NCBI GenBank assembly: GCA_963745675.1
Contig: CAVUYM010000018.1
Coordinates: 620,001 to 684,000 of the forward strand
Length of the DNA: 64,000 nucleotides
Source of the DNA: JAUIIK01 sp963745675
GTDB taxonomy: Bacteria > Chloroflexota > Chloroflexia > Thermomicrobiales > CFX8
Direction: 5' to 3'
The position numbers were made by a program, and so were the translations under genes. Of the stretch, positions 38,665 through 48,371 are shown piece by piece; the first letter of the stretch is position 1, and every line of letters begins with the position of its first letter. The notes beneath the pieces were generated by a model that worked only from the letters and a program-made list of their open reading frames with translations, did not search any database and was not told the origin of the DNA.

Positions 38665-41179
38665 ATGGCGGAGCAGCAAATACCAACGACGGCAGAAACG
38701 CTAGGCTACACGATGGGCACTGCCCGTCAACTGCCCACCTGGAGCGACATCGTCTCCTATTACGAAAAGCTTGCAGCCGCCTCTGATCGAGTTGAACTCG
38801 AAATCCTTGGCGAAACGACACAGGGCCGACCCTACGTCGCGGTCCATATCTCCTCTCCACGCAACCTCGCAATGCGAAGTCAATTGAGAGAAACACTTGG
38901 CAGCCTCTGGGACACCCGCACAACGGCTAGCGAGGAGCTTGAAGAACTCGTGGAGGGCGGCAGGGTGACAGCTTTCCTCCTCTGCTCGCAACACTCTTCC
39001 GAAATCGGCGCCTGCCTGATGTCGCTCGAACTCGCACACGACCTCGCCAGTAAGGATGATCCTGAAACGCAGGAGATTCTCGACAATGTCGTCACCGTCA
39101 TCATCCCCAGTCACAATCCGGACGGCCACGACATGGAAGTCAGCTGGTACAAGCGCTGGCTCGACTCGGAGTACGAAGGCCAGCGTATGCCCTGGCTCTA
39201 CCACCAGTACGTCGGCCACGACAATAACCGCGACTGGTTCATGCTGACTCAAACCGAAACTAGACTTTATGTTGAGCTTACACAATCGCGAGCATCCACA
39301 AATGGTCTTCGACATGCACCAGATGTATCGCGACGGCGCCCGCTTCATGGCGCCGCCCTTCATCGATCCGCTCGATCCAAATCAGGACCCGATCATCCAG
39401 CAGGGCTTTGCCGACCTCGGAACGTACATCGCAGCTCGTATGACAGCTGAAGGTCTGGCCGGAGTCGCCACCAACATCATCTTCGACAACTATTCGCCCT
39501 CTCTGGCCTATGGCAACTACCACGGCAGCGTCGACCTCCTGTCCGAGGCCGCTAGCGTCAAGCTCGCCACACCTGTAGAAATCAAGAAGAAAGATTTCAG
39601 CACTGAGCGCGGATTCGAGCCCGCTAAGCGCACCTGGAATCACCCGATGCCCTGGAAAGGCGGCGAGTGGACGCTCGAACAGATCGTCGAATACGACCGT
39701 GTGGCGGCGCTGGCATTTCTGGAGCATGCGGCCCGTAATCGGCGCCAGTGGCTGCGCAACTATTCACAAGGTCAACAACCGCGTCGTCACGAATGACGAA
39801 GGTCCGCGAGCTTTCATTATCCCCGAACAGCAGCATGACGCCGTTACCACCTATCGAATTGCTGGAAACGCTACATCGCGGCGCAGTGGAAGTTGAACGG
39901 GCTACAGAAGAATTCCACGCCGACGGTGTCCGGTATCCTGCCGGAAGCTATCTCGTGCGCCTCGAATCAGCCCGCCGGGCGCTACGCAAAGACGTTGCTG
40001 GAGGTCCAGAACTATCCCGATCTACGCCAATATCCCGGCGGCCCACCGGCGCCGCCATATGACATCACCGGCCACACCCTGGGGTTGCAAATGGGGGTGC
40101 GCGTCATCGAAGTCAAGCAGCCAATCGACGCCAGAACTGAAATCGTCGTTCCCACACTCGCTCCCGGCACTATTAATGGACAGGGCCACAATGGCTACAT
40201 GATCTCCTGCCAGACAAATGTCTCCTTTAGCGCGATGAACCGACTGCTGAAGGCGGGCTTCATCGTCCACCGGACGGCCGAGGCGATCGATGCATTCGAG
40301 ATGCCTGCCGGCTCTTTTGTCGTGCTCAAGCGCGGAGACCCGCGCTTTCTACTTGAGGAGATTTCCGCCTCGACCGGTATCGACGTGGTTGGCATAGACG
40401 GTCATATCGATGTCCCAACGCTGTCACAGCGTATGCCGCGGGTCGGCATCTATTGTTCGTGGCAGGCAAATATCGACGAAGGCTGGGTGCGCTGGATCCT
40501 CGAACAATACGATTTCGATTTCAAGATCCTCCATGATGCCGACGTCAAGCAGGGCGATCTAAGCGACCAATTCGATGCGATAATCCTGCCTCAGCAAGCG
40601 CCAAAAGAGATCCACGAAGGAGTTCCCGAGAAGAACAAATACGACGAAAAGTACCCGCCGGAGTTCGTTGGCGGACTCGGTGAGGTCGGCGCTGAAGCGT
40701 TGCGCGATTTTGTTGAATTGGGTGGCACGTTGATCGCGCTCGATCAAGCTGGAGACTATGCCAAGGATCATCTCTACTTGCCCGTCCGGAACGTTGTCGA
40801 AGGGGTAAAGCGCGAGGAATTCTATTGCCCCGGCTCCTTGCTGCGCATCGTCGTCGATACTCGTAACCCGCTCGGATATGGACTCCGTCGCGACGAGGTC
40901 GCGACCTTCGTTCGCAGCCCGGTCTACGAGATGATCGGTCGCGATTCCGGGGTCGCGGCGGCGCGCTATGCCGCCAACAAGCCCAAATTGAGTGGCTGGA
41001 TACTTGGAGAGAAGAAGCTGGAGGGTAAACCCGCCGTGATCGAGATTCCCGTACGACGCGGCAGGGTGATCCTGATCGCTTTTCGTGCCCAGTTCCGGGC
41101 CCAATCACGTGGCACTTATAAATTCCTATTCAACGCCATCGCCCGTTCTGCCCAAACACCGAGCCGGGTACGCCTTTAG
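38665..41179 (+). CDS. M14-family zinc carboxypeptidase-like protein, four +1 frame breaks
   Basis: The zinc site is visible in LCSQHSSEIGACLMSLELA (HxxE), and the next His is plausibly in FDMHQMYRDGARFM. Substrate-binding residues lie in IPSHNPDGHD and HDNNRDWFMLTQTETR. A long C-terminal region follows, including a segment with GPRAFIIPEQQHD and a class I amidotransferase-like stretch (VGIYCSWQANIDEGWVRWIL). The frame breaks +1 near 39280, 39763, 39860 and 39973. Removing four bases gives 836 residues. There is no clear signal peptide. The substrate is unknown; relatives are large bacterial M14 proteins. Confidence 0.85.
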
Positions 41180-41224
41180 TCACCGGATGGGCCATACCGA
41201 ATCAGGCCAGAGGCACGAGCGTGC

Positions 41225-42094
41225 TCACCATAATTGGCTGGGTATCAGGCGTCGAATCATCCGATCCGGTAGCGAGGCTGTCATGACACCGACGATCACC
41301 AGACACCCACCAACAATGGCGAGCGCCGACAACCGTTCGCCCAGTAGCACGACGCTGCTGATCGCGCCGATGACCGGCACAAGATAGAGAAAAATACCGG
41401 CATTCGATGCTTTCCCACGTGAAAGCCCGATGTTGAAGAGGATGGGCGCGAAGACACTTGCTCCGGCAGCGAGCAATATCGCGGCCAGCCAGCCCTCGAA
41501 ATCGAGCGAACCGACGGCCCCGGAGAAGCCTGAGATCCCAAATGGTGCGACGAATGGCAGGGCCGCGGTCGTCCCAAGCATCGCGACTGCCGGAGCCGGT
41601 AATCGCTCACCCAGGTACGGCTTGGCGACAACCGTATAGCTCGCATAGGCGACGGCAGCGCTTAGAATCAGCGCACACCCGAAGATATAACGCCCCGATA
41701 ACGCGAACCCCGTAGCCCCCGCGAGCGCGACGAGTACGGTACCTGACAGCGCGATTGCGACGCCTACGACAGCCCGGGGCCCAATAGATTCGCGCAAGAA
41801 GAGAGAGGCCAAAACCGCGGTCAGTCCCGGCTGCAAGCCGAGCAGCAATGCGGCGACACCACCCTCGATAATGTTGATTCCGAACGCCAATGGCACGTTG
41901 AATGCAAGTACGCCGAACAGGCCAAGCGCCAGTGCGAGCGGAAAATCACGCCGGGCTGGCATGCGCGGCCGAAACAGGACCACGATAACGATCGACACAA
42001 GTCCGCCACCGAGGAAACGCCAGAGAAGGATGTGTTCGGGGCTGAAAGACGCATCCACGAGGAAACGCGTTGCCGTCGGAGTGAGACCCCACAT
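41225..42094 (-). CDS. EamA/DMT-family transporter
   Basis: A 289-residue membrane protein with ten hydrophobic segments in two EamA repeats. The first includes MWGLTPTATRFLVDASFSPE and LLLGLQPGLTAVLASLFLRE; the second includes ASVFAPILFNIGLSRGKAS and VPVIGAISSVVLLGERLS. It probably exports metabolites. It is convergent with the M14 gene (45-bp gap). Confidence 0.88.
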   Translation of the reverse strand: MWGLTPTATRFLVDASFSPEHILLWRFLGGGLVSIVIVVLFRPRMPARRDFPLALALGLFGVLAFNVPLAFGINIIEGGVAALLLGLQPGLTAVLASLFLRESIGPRAVVGVAIALSGTVLVALAGATGFALSGRYIFGCALILSAAVAYASYTVVAKPYLGERLPAPAVAMLGTTAALPFVAPFGISGFSGAVGSLDFEGWLAAILLAAGASVFAPILFNIGLSRGKASNAGIFLYLVPVIGAISSVVLLGERLSALAIVGGCLVIVGVMTASLPDRMIRRLIPSQLW

Positions 42095-42148
42095 GCTGAC
42101 CGCCCCTAAGCAGAGCGAGCGGCACCGCCCAGTCGGAGTCAGTTGGCT

Positions 42149-42556
42149 TCAAGCAGCCTTCCGCGTCTCGAACCAGCCCTGCTCGGTCATGAATTCCGTC
42201 AGATATGGAATCTCGACCAGCCCGTCCTGTGTGTAGGCGAGATAGCCAAAATAGATTCCGATCACGGTGGGCACCAGAAACACGACCCAGAGCACAAGTC
42301 CCAGCAGCCCAAAGGTAGCGATCGTCGCACAGATATAGATGATTCCGGCAACCATATCGAACGCGAACGACGCGACAGCGAATCCGATCGCTTGTACTGC
42401 GTGGTCCTTGAGCAACGGTTTGCGCTTCGTATCGTCCAGGATCGCTACGACGATCGCAACAATGACGAACACATAGCCGATTCCAGCCAGGGCGCGATCG
42501 TTCGAATCGAGGGTGAACTGTTCCTGGGGCGGTGTCGGCGGCAGGTCTGCGGACAT
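42149..42556 (-). CDS. DUF4870-like membrane protein
   Basis: A 135-residue protein with about four membrane segments. A Pro/Gln-rich N-terminus is followed by ALAGIGYVFVIVAIVVAILDD and KRKPLLKDHAVQAIGFAVAS, then two more segments. The pattern of short helices and a KxHA(V/A)QA-type loop matches DUF4870/Tic20-like proteins. It ends in a C-terminal cytoplasmic tail. Function is unknown. It follows yceI by 5 bp. Confidence 0.75.
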   Translation of the reverse strand: MSADLPPTPPQEQFTLDSNDRALAGIGYVFVIVAIVVAILDDTKRKPLLKDHAVQAIGFAVASFAFDMVAGIIYICATIATFGLLGLVLWVVFLVPTVIGIYFGYLAYTQDGLVEIPYLTEFMTEQGWFETRKAA

Positions 42557-42561
42557 GACCG

Positions 42562-43116
42562 TTATTCTTCCCTGGGCTTTACGCTCGTGAACATAGCTAG
42601 CTCAACTTCGTCCGAGAGGGTGAATCCACCGCCTGGAAGCGGCGTGCCCTCGCCAAAACCGAAGTCCGTTCGTTTGATCGTTGTGCGAGCTGTAAATGCG
42701 CCGCGATAGATGTCGGCCGGCGTGAGCTGAAGTCCTTCGAAAACAGTATCGAAATTTACTTCCCGGGTAACACCATGGAAGGTCATGTTCCCGATCACCT
42801 GAAGGGTTCCATCGGCGTTCGGCAGCACACGTGTGCTTTCGAAGGTTGCCGTGGGATACTTCTCAATATCAAAGAAGCGTTCGCCACGGAGATGCTCGTC
42901 GCGTCCCGGACTATGACTATCGACGGTACTCATATCCACCTCGACGTGCACTGTTGATGCAGCGACATTTGACGGATCGAAACGAATCTCGCCCTTCACT
43001 CCTGAAAATGCGCCTTTGACCGTCGAAACTTTCATTTGTCGTACGGCAAATTCGAACGTCGAATGGACGCTGTCAATCGTCCACTCCGTGATATTTTCAC
43101 TCGTCACGGTACTCAT
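42562..43116 (-). CDS. YceI-family lipocalin-like protein
   Basis: A 184-residue protein with the YceI pattern: WTIDSVHSTFEFAVRQMKVS at the start, VKGAFSGVKGEIRFD, DMSTVDSHSPGRDEHLRGER, and a final beta-barrel part ending FTLSDEVELAMFTSVKP. These bind isoprenoids or other amphiphiles. There is no signal peptide here, so it is probably cytoplasmic. The start is set at MSTVTSENIT. It stops 5 bp before the next gene and starts 4 bp after the ThDP enzyme. Confidence 0.92.
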   Translation of the reverse strand: MSTVTSENITEWTIDSVHSTFEFAVRQMKVSTVKGAFSGVKGEIRFDPSNVAASTVHVEVDMSTVDSHSPGRDEHLRGERFFDIEKYPTATFESTRVLPNADGTLQVIGNMTFHGVTREVNFDTVFEGLQLTPADIYRGAFTARTTIKRTDFGFGEGTPLPGGGFTLSDEVELAMFTSVKPREE

Positions 43117-43120
43117 GTGT

Positions 43121-44833
43121 TTACTCTGCCTCTCGATATTGTTCGAGCGCCCGGTCGAAGTTGTAACTTGGAAAATCAAAGTCACAGCGGGCGTCGATAA
43201 CATAGATGACGTCACTGGCAAAACCGCGTTCAAGCGCTTCACGCATCTGCTCCGGCCTATCGACGCGCATCCCATCGCCCCCGAAAGAACGTGAGAATGC
43301 GACGAAATCCGGTCCGTCCAGGCGCGTATTACTTACCCGGCCATAGGCGTGCCGCTGCATTCCGACGATCATGCCGTACTGTCGATCATTCAACACAATG
43401 ATGACCGGATTGATTCCGTGTTCGACCGCAGTTGAAAAATCGGCGCTCGCCATCAGGAAGCATCCATCACCCGTTACACAGGCGACGTTCTTGTCAGGTG
43501 CGGCAAGCTTCGCCGCCATCGCGCCAGGCAGGCCAAAGCCCATCGCGCCCCAGAAACCCTCCGGCAGATAAGTCGTTCGATTGTGCGTCTCTACGAGCAG
43601 GCGCGTCCACTGGTTGTGCTCGCCGATATCACCGATCAGGACGAGATCATCATCGACGAATTCGCTCAAAGGCTCCAATGCCAATGCGTAATGGAGCGGA
43701 TCGCGTTCGCCAAACTCGGCACGCACCCATCCCATCACCGCCTCGCGCAGTTCGGCCTTCCCGGCAGCCAGTCGATCTCGCAGGATATCTGAGCGCTCCC
43801 GCTGTTGATCGCCCGCCGCTTCAAGTAGTTGATTCAATGCAGCCTTGATGTCTGCAACCGAACCGAAAGCGGAGCGCTCATCCGGCAATTCATCTTCGTT
43901 TCCAAGCCAGACGCCACCAACCGGCGTACCGGCTACGTCAAAAATGCGATCGGCATGACCGGTTCCTCCACGCTCGCCGATGACGAGGATCAGATCGGCT
44001 TCTTCGACGATCTCGCGCTGCAACGGTGTCAGTTGGTAGAGCGAGTGCTGACCGGTCGAAAGTGGATGGATATCGGGAAGGCTGCCGGATGCATCGCCTC
44101 CCAGTATGACCGGTGCTTCGAGCAGCTCCGCCAATTCTGCGAGCTCACTGTGGGCGAACGTTGCTTTGACGCCCTTCCCGGCCCAGATCACAGGATTCTT
44201 ACTCGCACGCACTCTGTCAACGATCTCGTCCAGATCGGATGTGGCCAGCCGAGTCGGATCAGCGGAAGCTGGCACATACGCGGGAATATCCGTCGCGTCG
44301 CCAGAGAGCACATTCTGCGGAATCTCAATGTGAACCGGTCCCGGCCGATCGGAAGTCGCTATCTGGAACGCTTTGGCGAAGACACCCGGAATATCTTCCG
44401 CTCGCTCGATCGCGACACTCCACTTCGTCACTTCGTCAAAAATGGGAAGCAGAAAGGTTTCACTGTCAACGCCATGAAACGATTCGAAGCTCGCGCCGCG
44501 TGGAACCGCGCCGCTTATGTGAATGAGTGGCGATGCAGACATATACGCCTGGGCAACACCGGTGAGCGAATTTGTCGCGCCCGGGCCAGCCGTCACAAGG
44601 CACACGCCGGGCTTCCCGGTCATGCGACCGTAAGCATCTGCCATACCACTTGCAGTTGTCTCATGCTTCACCGTGATGTGTTGAATCTCCGGTGCATCAA
44701 GTAGAGCGTCATATATCTCAATGACATGGGAACCCACCAGCCCAAATACATACTCGACACCCTCAGCCTTCAAGGCGGCCACAATCGCGTCGCCGGCCCG
44801 TTGCTTGATGTCTACATCAGCCGTTGCTGTCAT
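43121..44833 (-). CDS. Thiamine diphosphate enzyme (acetolactate synthase/decarboxylase-like)
   Basis: A 570-residue ThDP enzyme. The N-terminal domain has the catalytic Glu in ITVKHETTASGMADAYGR and the segment GPGATNSLTGVAQAYM. A central domain follows, and the C-terminal ThDP motif starts CVTGDGCFLMASADFSTAVE and ends IIVLNDRQYGM. Length and organisation fit acetolactate synthase, benzoylformate decarboxylase or oxalyl-CoA decarboxylase relatives. No acetolactate synthase small subunit is nearby, so the substrate stays open. It is divergent from the CoA-disulfide reductase. Confidence 0.88.
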   Translation of the reverse strand: MTATADVDIKQRAGDAIVAALKAEGVEYVFGLVGSHVIEIYDALLDAPEIQHITVKHETTASGMADAYGRMTGKPGVCLVTAGPGATNSLTGVAQAYMSASPLIHISGAVPRGASFESFHGVDSETFLLPIFDEVTKWSVAIERAEDIPGVFAKAFQIATSDRPGPVHIEIPQNVLSGDATDIPAYVPASADPTRLATSDLDEIVDRVRASKNPVIWAGKGVKATFAHSELAELAELLEAPVILGGDASGSLPDIHPLSTGQHSLYQLTPLQREIVEEADLILVIGERGGTGHADRIFDVAGTPVGGVWLGNEDELPDERSAFGSVADIKAALNQLLEAAGDQQRERSDILRDRLAAGKAELREAVMGWVRAEFGERDPLHYALALEPLSEFVDDDLVLIGDIGEHNQWTRLLVETHNRTTYLPEGFWGAMGFGLPGAMAAKLAAPDKNVACVTGDGCFLMASADFSTAVEHGINPVIIVLNDRQYGMIVGMQRHAYGRVSNTRLDGPDFVAFSRSFGGDGMRVDRPEQMREALERGFASDVIYVIDARCDFDFPSYNFDRALEQYREAE

Positions 44834-44918
44834 TGCAGTTTCTCCAATCATTCACTGTTGCCGGACAAGGTACCATGCAATCGACCGTCAACGGTTCAGA
44901 TTAGAGAAACGAGACCGC

Positions 44919-46277
44919 ATGGAAACTGCTAGTCAGCGATTGATCGTCATCGGCGGCGACGCCGCAGGTATGAGTGCGGCCTCTCAGGTGCGACGGCGTC
45001 GACCTGGCTGGGAGATCATCGTCTTCGAGCGAGGAGATTTCACCTCGTATTCTGCCTGAGGGATGCCTTACTACATCGGCGGTCTTGTCGATGATGTTGA
45101 CTCCCTCATCGCTCGCACGCCCGAACAGTTTCGGCAGCGTGGTATCCAGGTTCACACCCGCCATGATGTCGAAGCAATCGACGTCCAAAATCGCCAGGTC
45201 ACTGTGCGGGATCTGGCGACCGGTGGCCTTCGCCTGGAGGCATTCGATCATCTGGTCATTGCAACCGGCGCGGCGCCTTTAAGCCCCGCTATCCCTGGTA
45301 TCGACGTCCAGGGAGTTCATAGCGTGTCTTCGCTGCACGACATGCTGGACATAGAGCAGGATCTTGATCAGAACGACTGCCAGCGCGCCGTCATCGTGGG
45401 TGGAGGTTACATCGGACTGGAGATGGCAGAGGCGTTCCAGCTGCGAGGCATGGGCGTAACACTCATCCACAGCCGATCAACACTTATGCCAACGCTCGAT
45501 GAGGATATGGGTTTACTGGTGAATGCGGCGCTCGCCGAGAACGGCGTCGACCTTGTATTGAATCAGCGTGCGAGCCAACTCGAGCACCAATGCGGGAGAG
45601 TTACCGGTGTCGTCGCGGGCGAGAAAACCTATCGGGCCGACATTGTGATTCTCGCCATCGGGACGAAACCGCGCGCCCAGCTTGCAGACGACGCGGGCAT
45701 TCCAACCGGCAGGACGGGCGGGATCATTGTGAACGATCGCATGGAGACGCCTATCGAAGGAATTTGGGCCGCCGGCGACTGCACCGAGATGCAACACCTG
45801 GTCAGTGGTAAGAAGATTTGCCTCGCGCTCGGCACCATCGCCAACAAGCAGGGGCGAGTGTGCGGAATAAATCTTGGTGGCGGTGACGCTACGTTTCCGG
45901 GCGTCCTCGCGACGGCAATCACAAGGTTTCGTGACCTGGAAATTGCACGCACTGGTCTCAGCGAGACGGAACTGATTGGCGAGGGAATCGATTACGTTGC
46001 AGGTCGCATCGATAGTTCAACCAGATCTGGATACTTTCCGGGAAGTACGAAGATAACGGTCAAGATTACCGCCGAACGGAGCACGGGCAGAATCCTCGGT
46101 GGACAGATCGTAGGGGGCTCGGGAGCAGGAAAGCGCATCGACACCATCGCAACCGCAATCGCGGCTGGCCTGACCGTCCTGGATCTCGAATACCTTGACC
46201 TGAGCTACGCCCCGCCATTCTCGCCGGTCTGGGATCCTGTCCAGATCGCCGCGCGCATCGCCGGGCAACAAAGATAG
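44919..46277 (+). CDS. CoA-disulfide reductase with predicted selenocysteine (in-frame TGA at codon 47)
   Basis: A 452-residue FAD/NAD(P)H disulfide reductase read through TGA at 45057-45059. The FAD fold starts LIVIGGDAAGMSAASQV; the NAD(P)H fold is AVIVGGGYIGLEMAEAF; a second FAD motif is GIWAAGDCTEM. The C-terminus has SYAPPFSPVWDPVQIAARIA, including the Tyr typical of CoA-disulfide reductase. The stop sits in TSYSA-stop-GMPYYIGG, where relatives have the catalytic Cys (SYxxCGxPYYxGG). It would reduce CoA disulfide, polysulfide or a related low-molecular-weight disulfide. A SECIS-like hairpin lies just downstream. The alternative is a nonsense mutation of TGC, which the hairpin makes less likely. 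Confidence 0.88.
45074..45093 (+). promoter_or_regulatory. Bacterial SECIS-like hairpin
   Basis: A 7-bp stem CATCGGC (45074-45080) with GTCGATG (45087-45093), including one G-U pair, encloses the loop GGTCTT. It starts 14 bases after the TGA, and the loop GG falls 22-23 bases after it. The GGUCU loop matches that of the E. coli fdhF SECIS. The hairpin also encodes the conserved YIGGLVDD region. Confidence 0.8.
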
Positions 46278-46284
46278 CGCGGCT

Positions 46285-46989
46285 CTATTTGCTCGACTCC
46301 GGGTCGTCGTTGGACTCTTCAGACATGTCCGCAAAGAGATCGCTCCAGTACTCCAGAATACGCTCCGCATCATCGACCATGTCGGGCCGAGAATCCCGAA
46401 TGCGATCGATCATATTGCTCACATCATCGGGCGTCGCACCTACGGCTCGCGCGAGCCGGCTTGCCTCGGTTGCGGTCGCGCGTGCTCGTTCCGAGAGATC
46501 ACCTGGATCAACATCGAGTGATTCCAGCATACGGCTGAAGAGCCTGCGGGCATGATCGCGCTCATCTGTCTCCGCACGCCAGCGTTCTTCATCTGTCGTG
46601 TCCTCAGAAACGAGCAAGTCAGTTCCACGTGGTTGTGGCACAACAACTCGAAGTGTTGGCTCTTGTCTGCCGCGGCTTCCAGCGGGTAAGACGGCGAAAC
46701 TTGAAGGTCCGAATTGATCTTCGGTCCAGGTGTGGCGTGAGATGAGCCCGACTGAGATTAGTGAGTCGATTGACAACTGGGCGTTGTAGGTGGAGACGCC
46801 ACAAGCGCTGGCAACAGTCAACAAATCGGGCCATCGGCTATCGCCCTCAGAAGCGAGCGAAATGAGATAGCAATAGACAGCCCAGGCTGCCGGACCGATG
46901 CGGGGGATATATGCAAGCGCTGCCTTTTCGATATCAAAGGTGGGGCGCTGGCGCACGTCATGCAGACGATCGCCGGATCCACTCATCAA
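46285..46989 (-). CDS. Winged-helix domain protein (replication-initiator/DnaD-like), unknown role
   Basis: A 234-residue protein with an N-terminal winged-helix region (PRIGPAAWAVYCYLISLASEG, LLTVASACGVSTYNAQLSID, VGLISRHTW). A charged linker follows, then an acidic helical C-terminus rich in Asp, Glu and Arg. The helix-turn-helix style resembles replication or gene-regulation proteins of the DnaD/RepA type. No replication genes or origin are nearby. It is divergent from the aminotransferase gene across a region with two palindromes. It may be a local regulator. Confidence 0.6.
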   Translation of the reverse strand: MMSGSGDRLHDVRQRPTFDIEKAALAYIPRIGPAAWAVYCYLISLASEGDSRWPDLLTVASACGVSTYNAQLSIDSLISVGLISRHTWTEDQFGPSSFAVLPAGSRGRQEPTLRVVVPQPRGTDLLVSEDTTDEERWRAETDERDHARRLFSRMLESLDVDPGDLSERARATATEASRLARAVGATPDDVSNMIDRIRDSRPDMVDDAERILEYWSDLFADMSEESNDDPESSK

Positions 46990-47076
46990 ATGATGTCCTT
47001 TTCAACACACGTCAGGCGCAAGCGCTACAGGCACCCATGACCATTTAACCTTCTCCCAGGTACCAGCGTACCGGTC

Positions 47077-47105
47077 TATTAGGACTAATAGGAGATACCG
47101 CGGTA
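47077..47105. promoter_or_regulatory. Two palindromes in the divergent promoter region (operator candidates)
   Basis: TATTAGGACTAATA (47077-47090) is a perfect 6+6 inverted repeat with a 2-base spacer, and TACCGCGGTA (47096-47105) is a perfect 10-bp palindrome 5 bp later. Both lie between the winged-helix gene and the aminotransferase gene. They could bind that regulator. Confidence 0.45.
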
Positions 47106-47178
47106 CGATCTTTCCCAGACGACTGGCTACCGTATCCGGGACCTATTGCTAAATCGCATGGAATGGATTGGTCTAATT

Positions 47179-48294
47179 ATGGCACTTGTGGATGGTAGTC
47201 GCTTCATCGGCGCCCAACCTGGTCAATCTTACCTGTTCACCGCGGCCGAGGGCCTGGTCCCTCAATCAGCGTTGGAGGCGACGGCCAGTTACTACCGGCA
47301 CAAGACCGATCCAATAGCCGGGCGAATCCGGCACGGCGAAGTGGGCGGTGAATTACGCCGGCAGCTGGCCAGGCTCCATCATGGCCAGCCGGACGATATC
47401 GGCCTTCTCGGAAATGCCTCGCAGGGCATAAGTGCCATCTATGCGTTGATAAAATGGCAAGCTGGCGACAACGTCGTCCTGGTTACGAGCGAGCTGGAGT
47501 TTCCATCAGTCGGGTTACCGGCCATGAAGCTCGTTGCCGCAGGAGATATCGAAGTCCGCGTCGTCAATCACCGCAACTGGATCATCGAGCCGGAAAGTGT
47601 GTTGCAGGCCGTCGACGAGCGCACCCGGCTCGTCTTCGCTTCCCATGTCAGTTATCGCACAGGATTTCGGCTGGATATCGCTGCAATTGGCGCTGCATTG
47701 CGCGGTAGCGGCACGATTTTCGCTGTTGACGCCACTCAATCGCTTGGCGTCATCGAAGTACCAGCTACGGCGTGTGATTTCGTCGTTTCAACGTCGGGCA
47801 AGTGGATGCTCGGACCCTACGGTGTCGGTCCGTTGTACTGGAACCGAGATCGCCTGCCTGATGTAGAACCGGCTGACATCGGTTGGTACAGCGTCGTCGA
47901 CGACCTGGCCCACCCTTACGAATTGAAACCGGGTGCCGGTCGTTTCGAGGTCGGCAGTTTGGACTGGCCTGCTATTTACGCGCTCAACGCCGGATTGGAA
48001 GTGATCGAGGAGGTTGGGATTGACGCTATTGAACATCACGTCGTCGCGCTGGCCGGTAGTTTGCTCGACCAGATCCGGGAATTCGATCTCGAAGTCATCA
48101 CCCCGCCAGATCCTGAGCATAGAGCCGGCATAGTAAGCTGGCTGGATCGTGATCCGGTTGGAACAGCGGCGCGTCTGGCCGAACACGGGGTGTTCGTGAC
48201 CGGCAGTTCCGGAAGAATCAGGGCGGCATTTCATCTCTACAACGACGAAACCGATGTCGAACGGCTTGTCGAAGCGATAGGCGCAATAATCTAG
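47179..48294 (+). CDS. Class V aminotransferase (cysteine desulfurase-like fold)
   Basis: A 371-residue PLP enzyme of fold type I. Key segments are LLGNASQGISAIYALIKW (PLP phosphate region), LVTSELEFPSVGLPAMKL, LVFASHVSYRTGFRLDIAAI, AVDATQSLGVIEVP (Asp and Gln contacting PLP), and FVVSTSGKWMLGPYGVGPLYW (the PLP Lys). The C-terminal domain lacks the Cys loop of true desulfurases, so it may be a lyase or aminotransferase instead. The start is uncertain between 47146, 47158 and 47179. Confidence 0.85.
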   Translation: MALVDGSRFIGAQPGQSYLFTAAEGLVPQSALEATASYYRHKTDPIAGRIRHGEVGGELRRQLARLHHGQPDDIGLLGNASQGISAIYALIKWQAGDNVVLVTSELEFPSVGLPAMKLVAAGDIEVRVVNHRNWIIEPESVLQAVDERTRLVFASHVSYRTGFRLDIAAIGAALRGSGTIFAVDATQSLGVIEVPATACDFVVSTSGKWMLGPYGVGPLYWNRDRLPDVEPADIGWYSVVDDLAHPYELKPGAGRFEVGSLDWPAIYALNAGLEVIEEVGIDAIEHHVVALAGSLLDQIREFDLEVITPPDPEHRAGIVSWLDRDPVGTAARLAEHGVFVTGSSGRIRAAFHLYNDETDVERLVEAIGAII

Positions 48295-48371
48295 CTGTCC
48301 CATCCGCCCGAGCGCCCATCCCGTATACACTAGAGACGGTGCCAACGGACTGAGAGTGGAGAGGGTAGTGG

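Noticed and set aside
43829..44704. A 291-codon open frame opposite the thiamine diphosphate enzyme
   Set aside because: Antisense shadow of a complete, motif-rich gene; no ribosome-binding site or recognisable protein.
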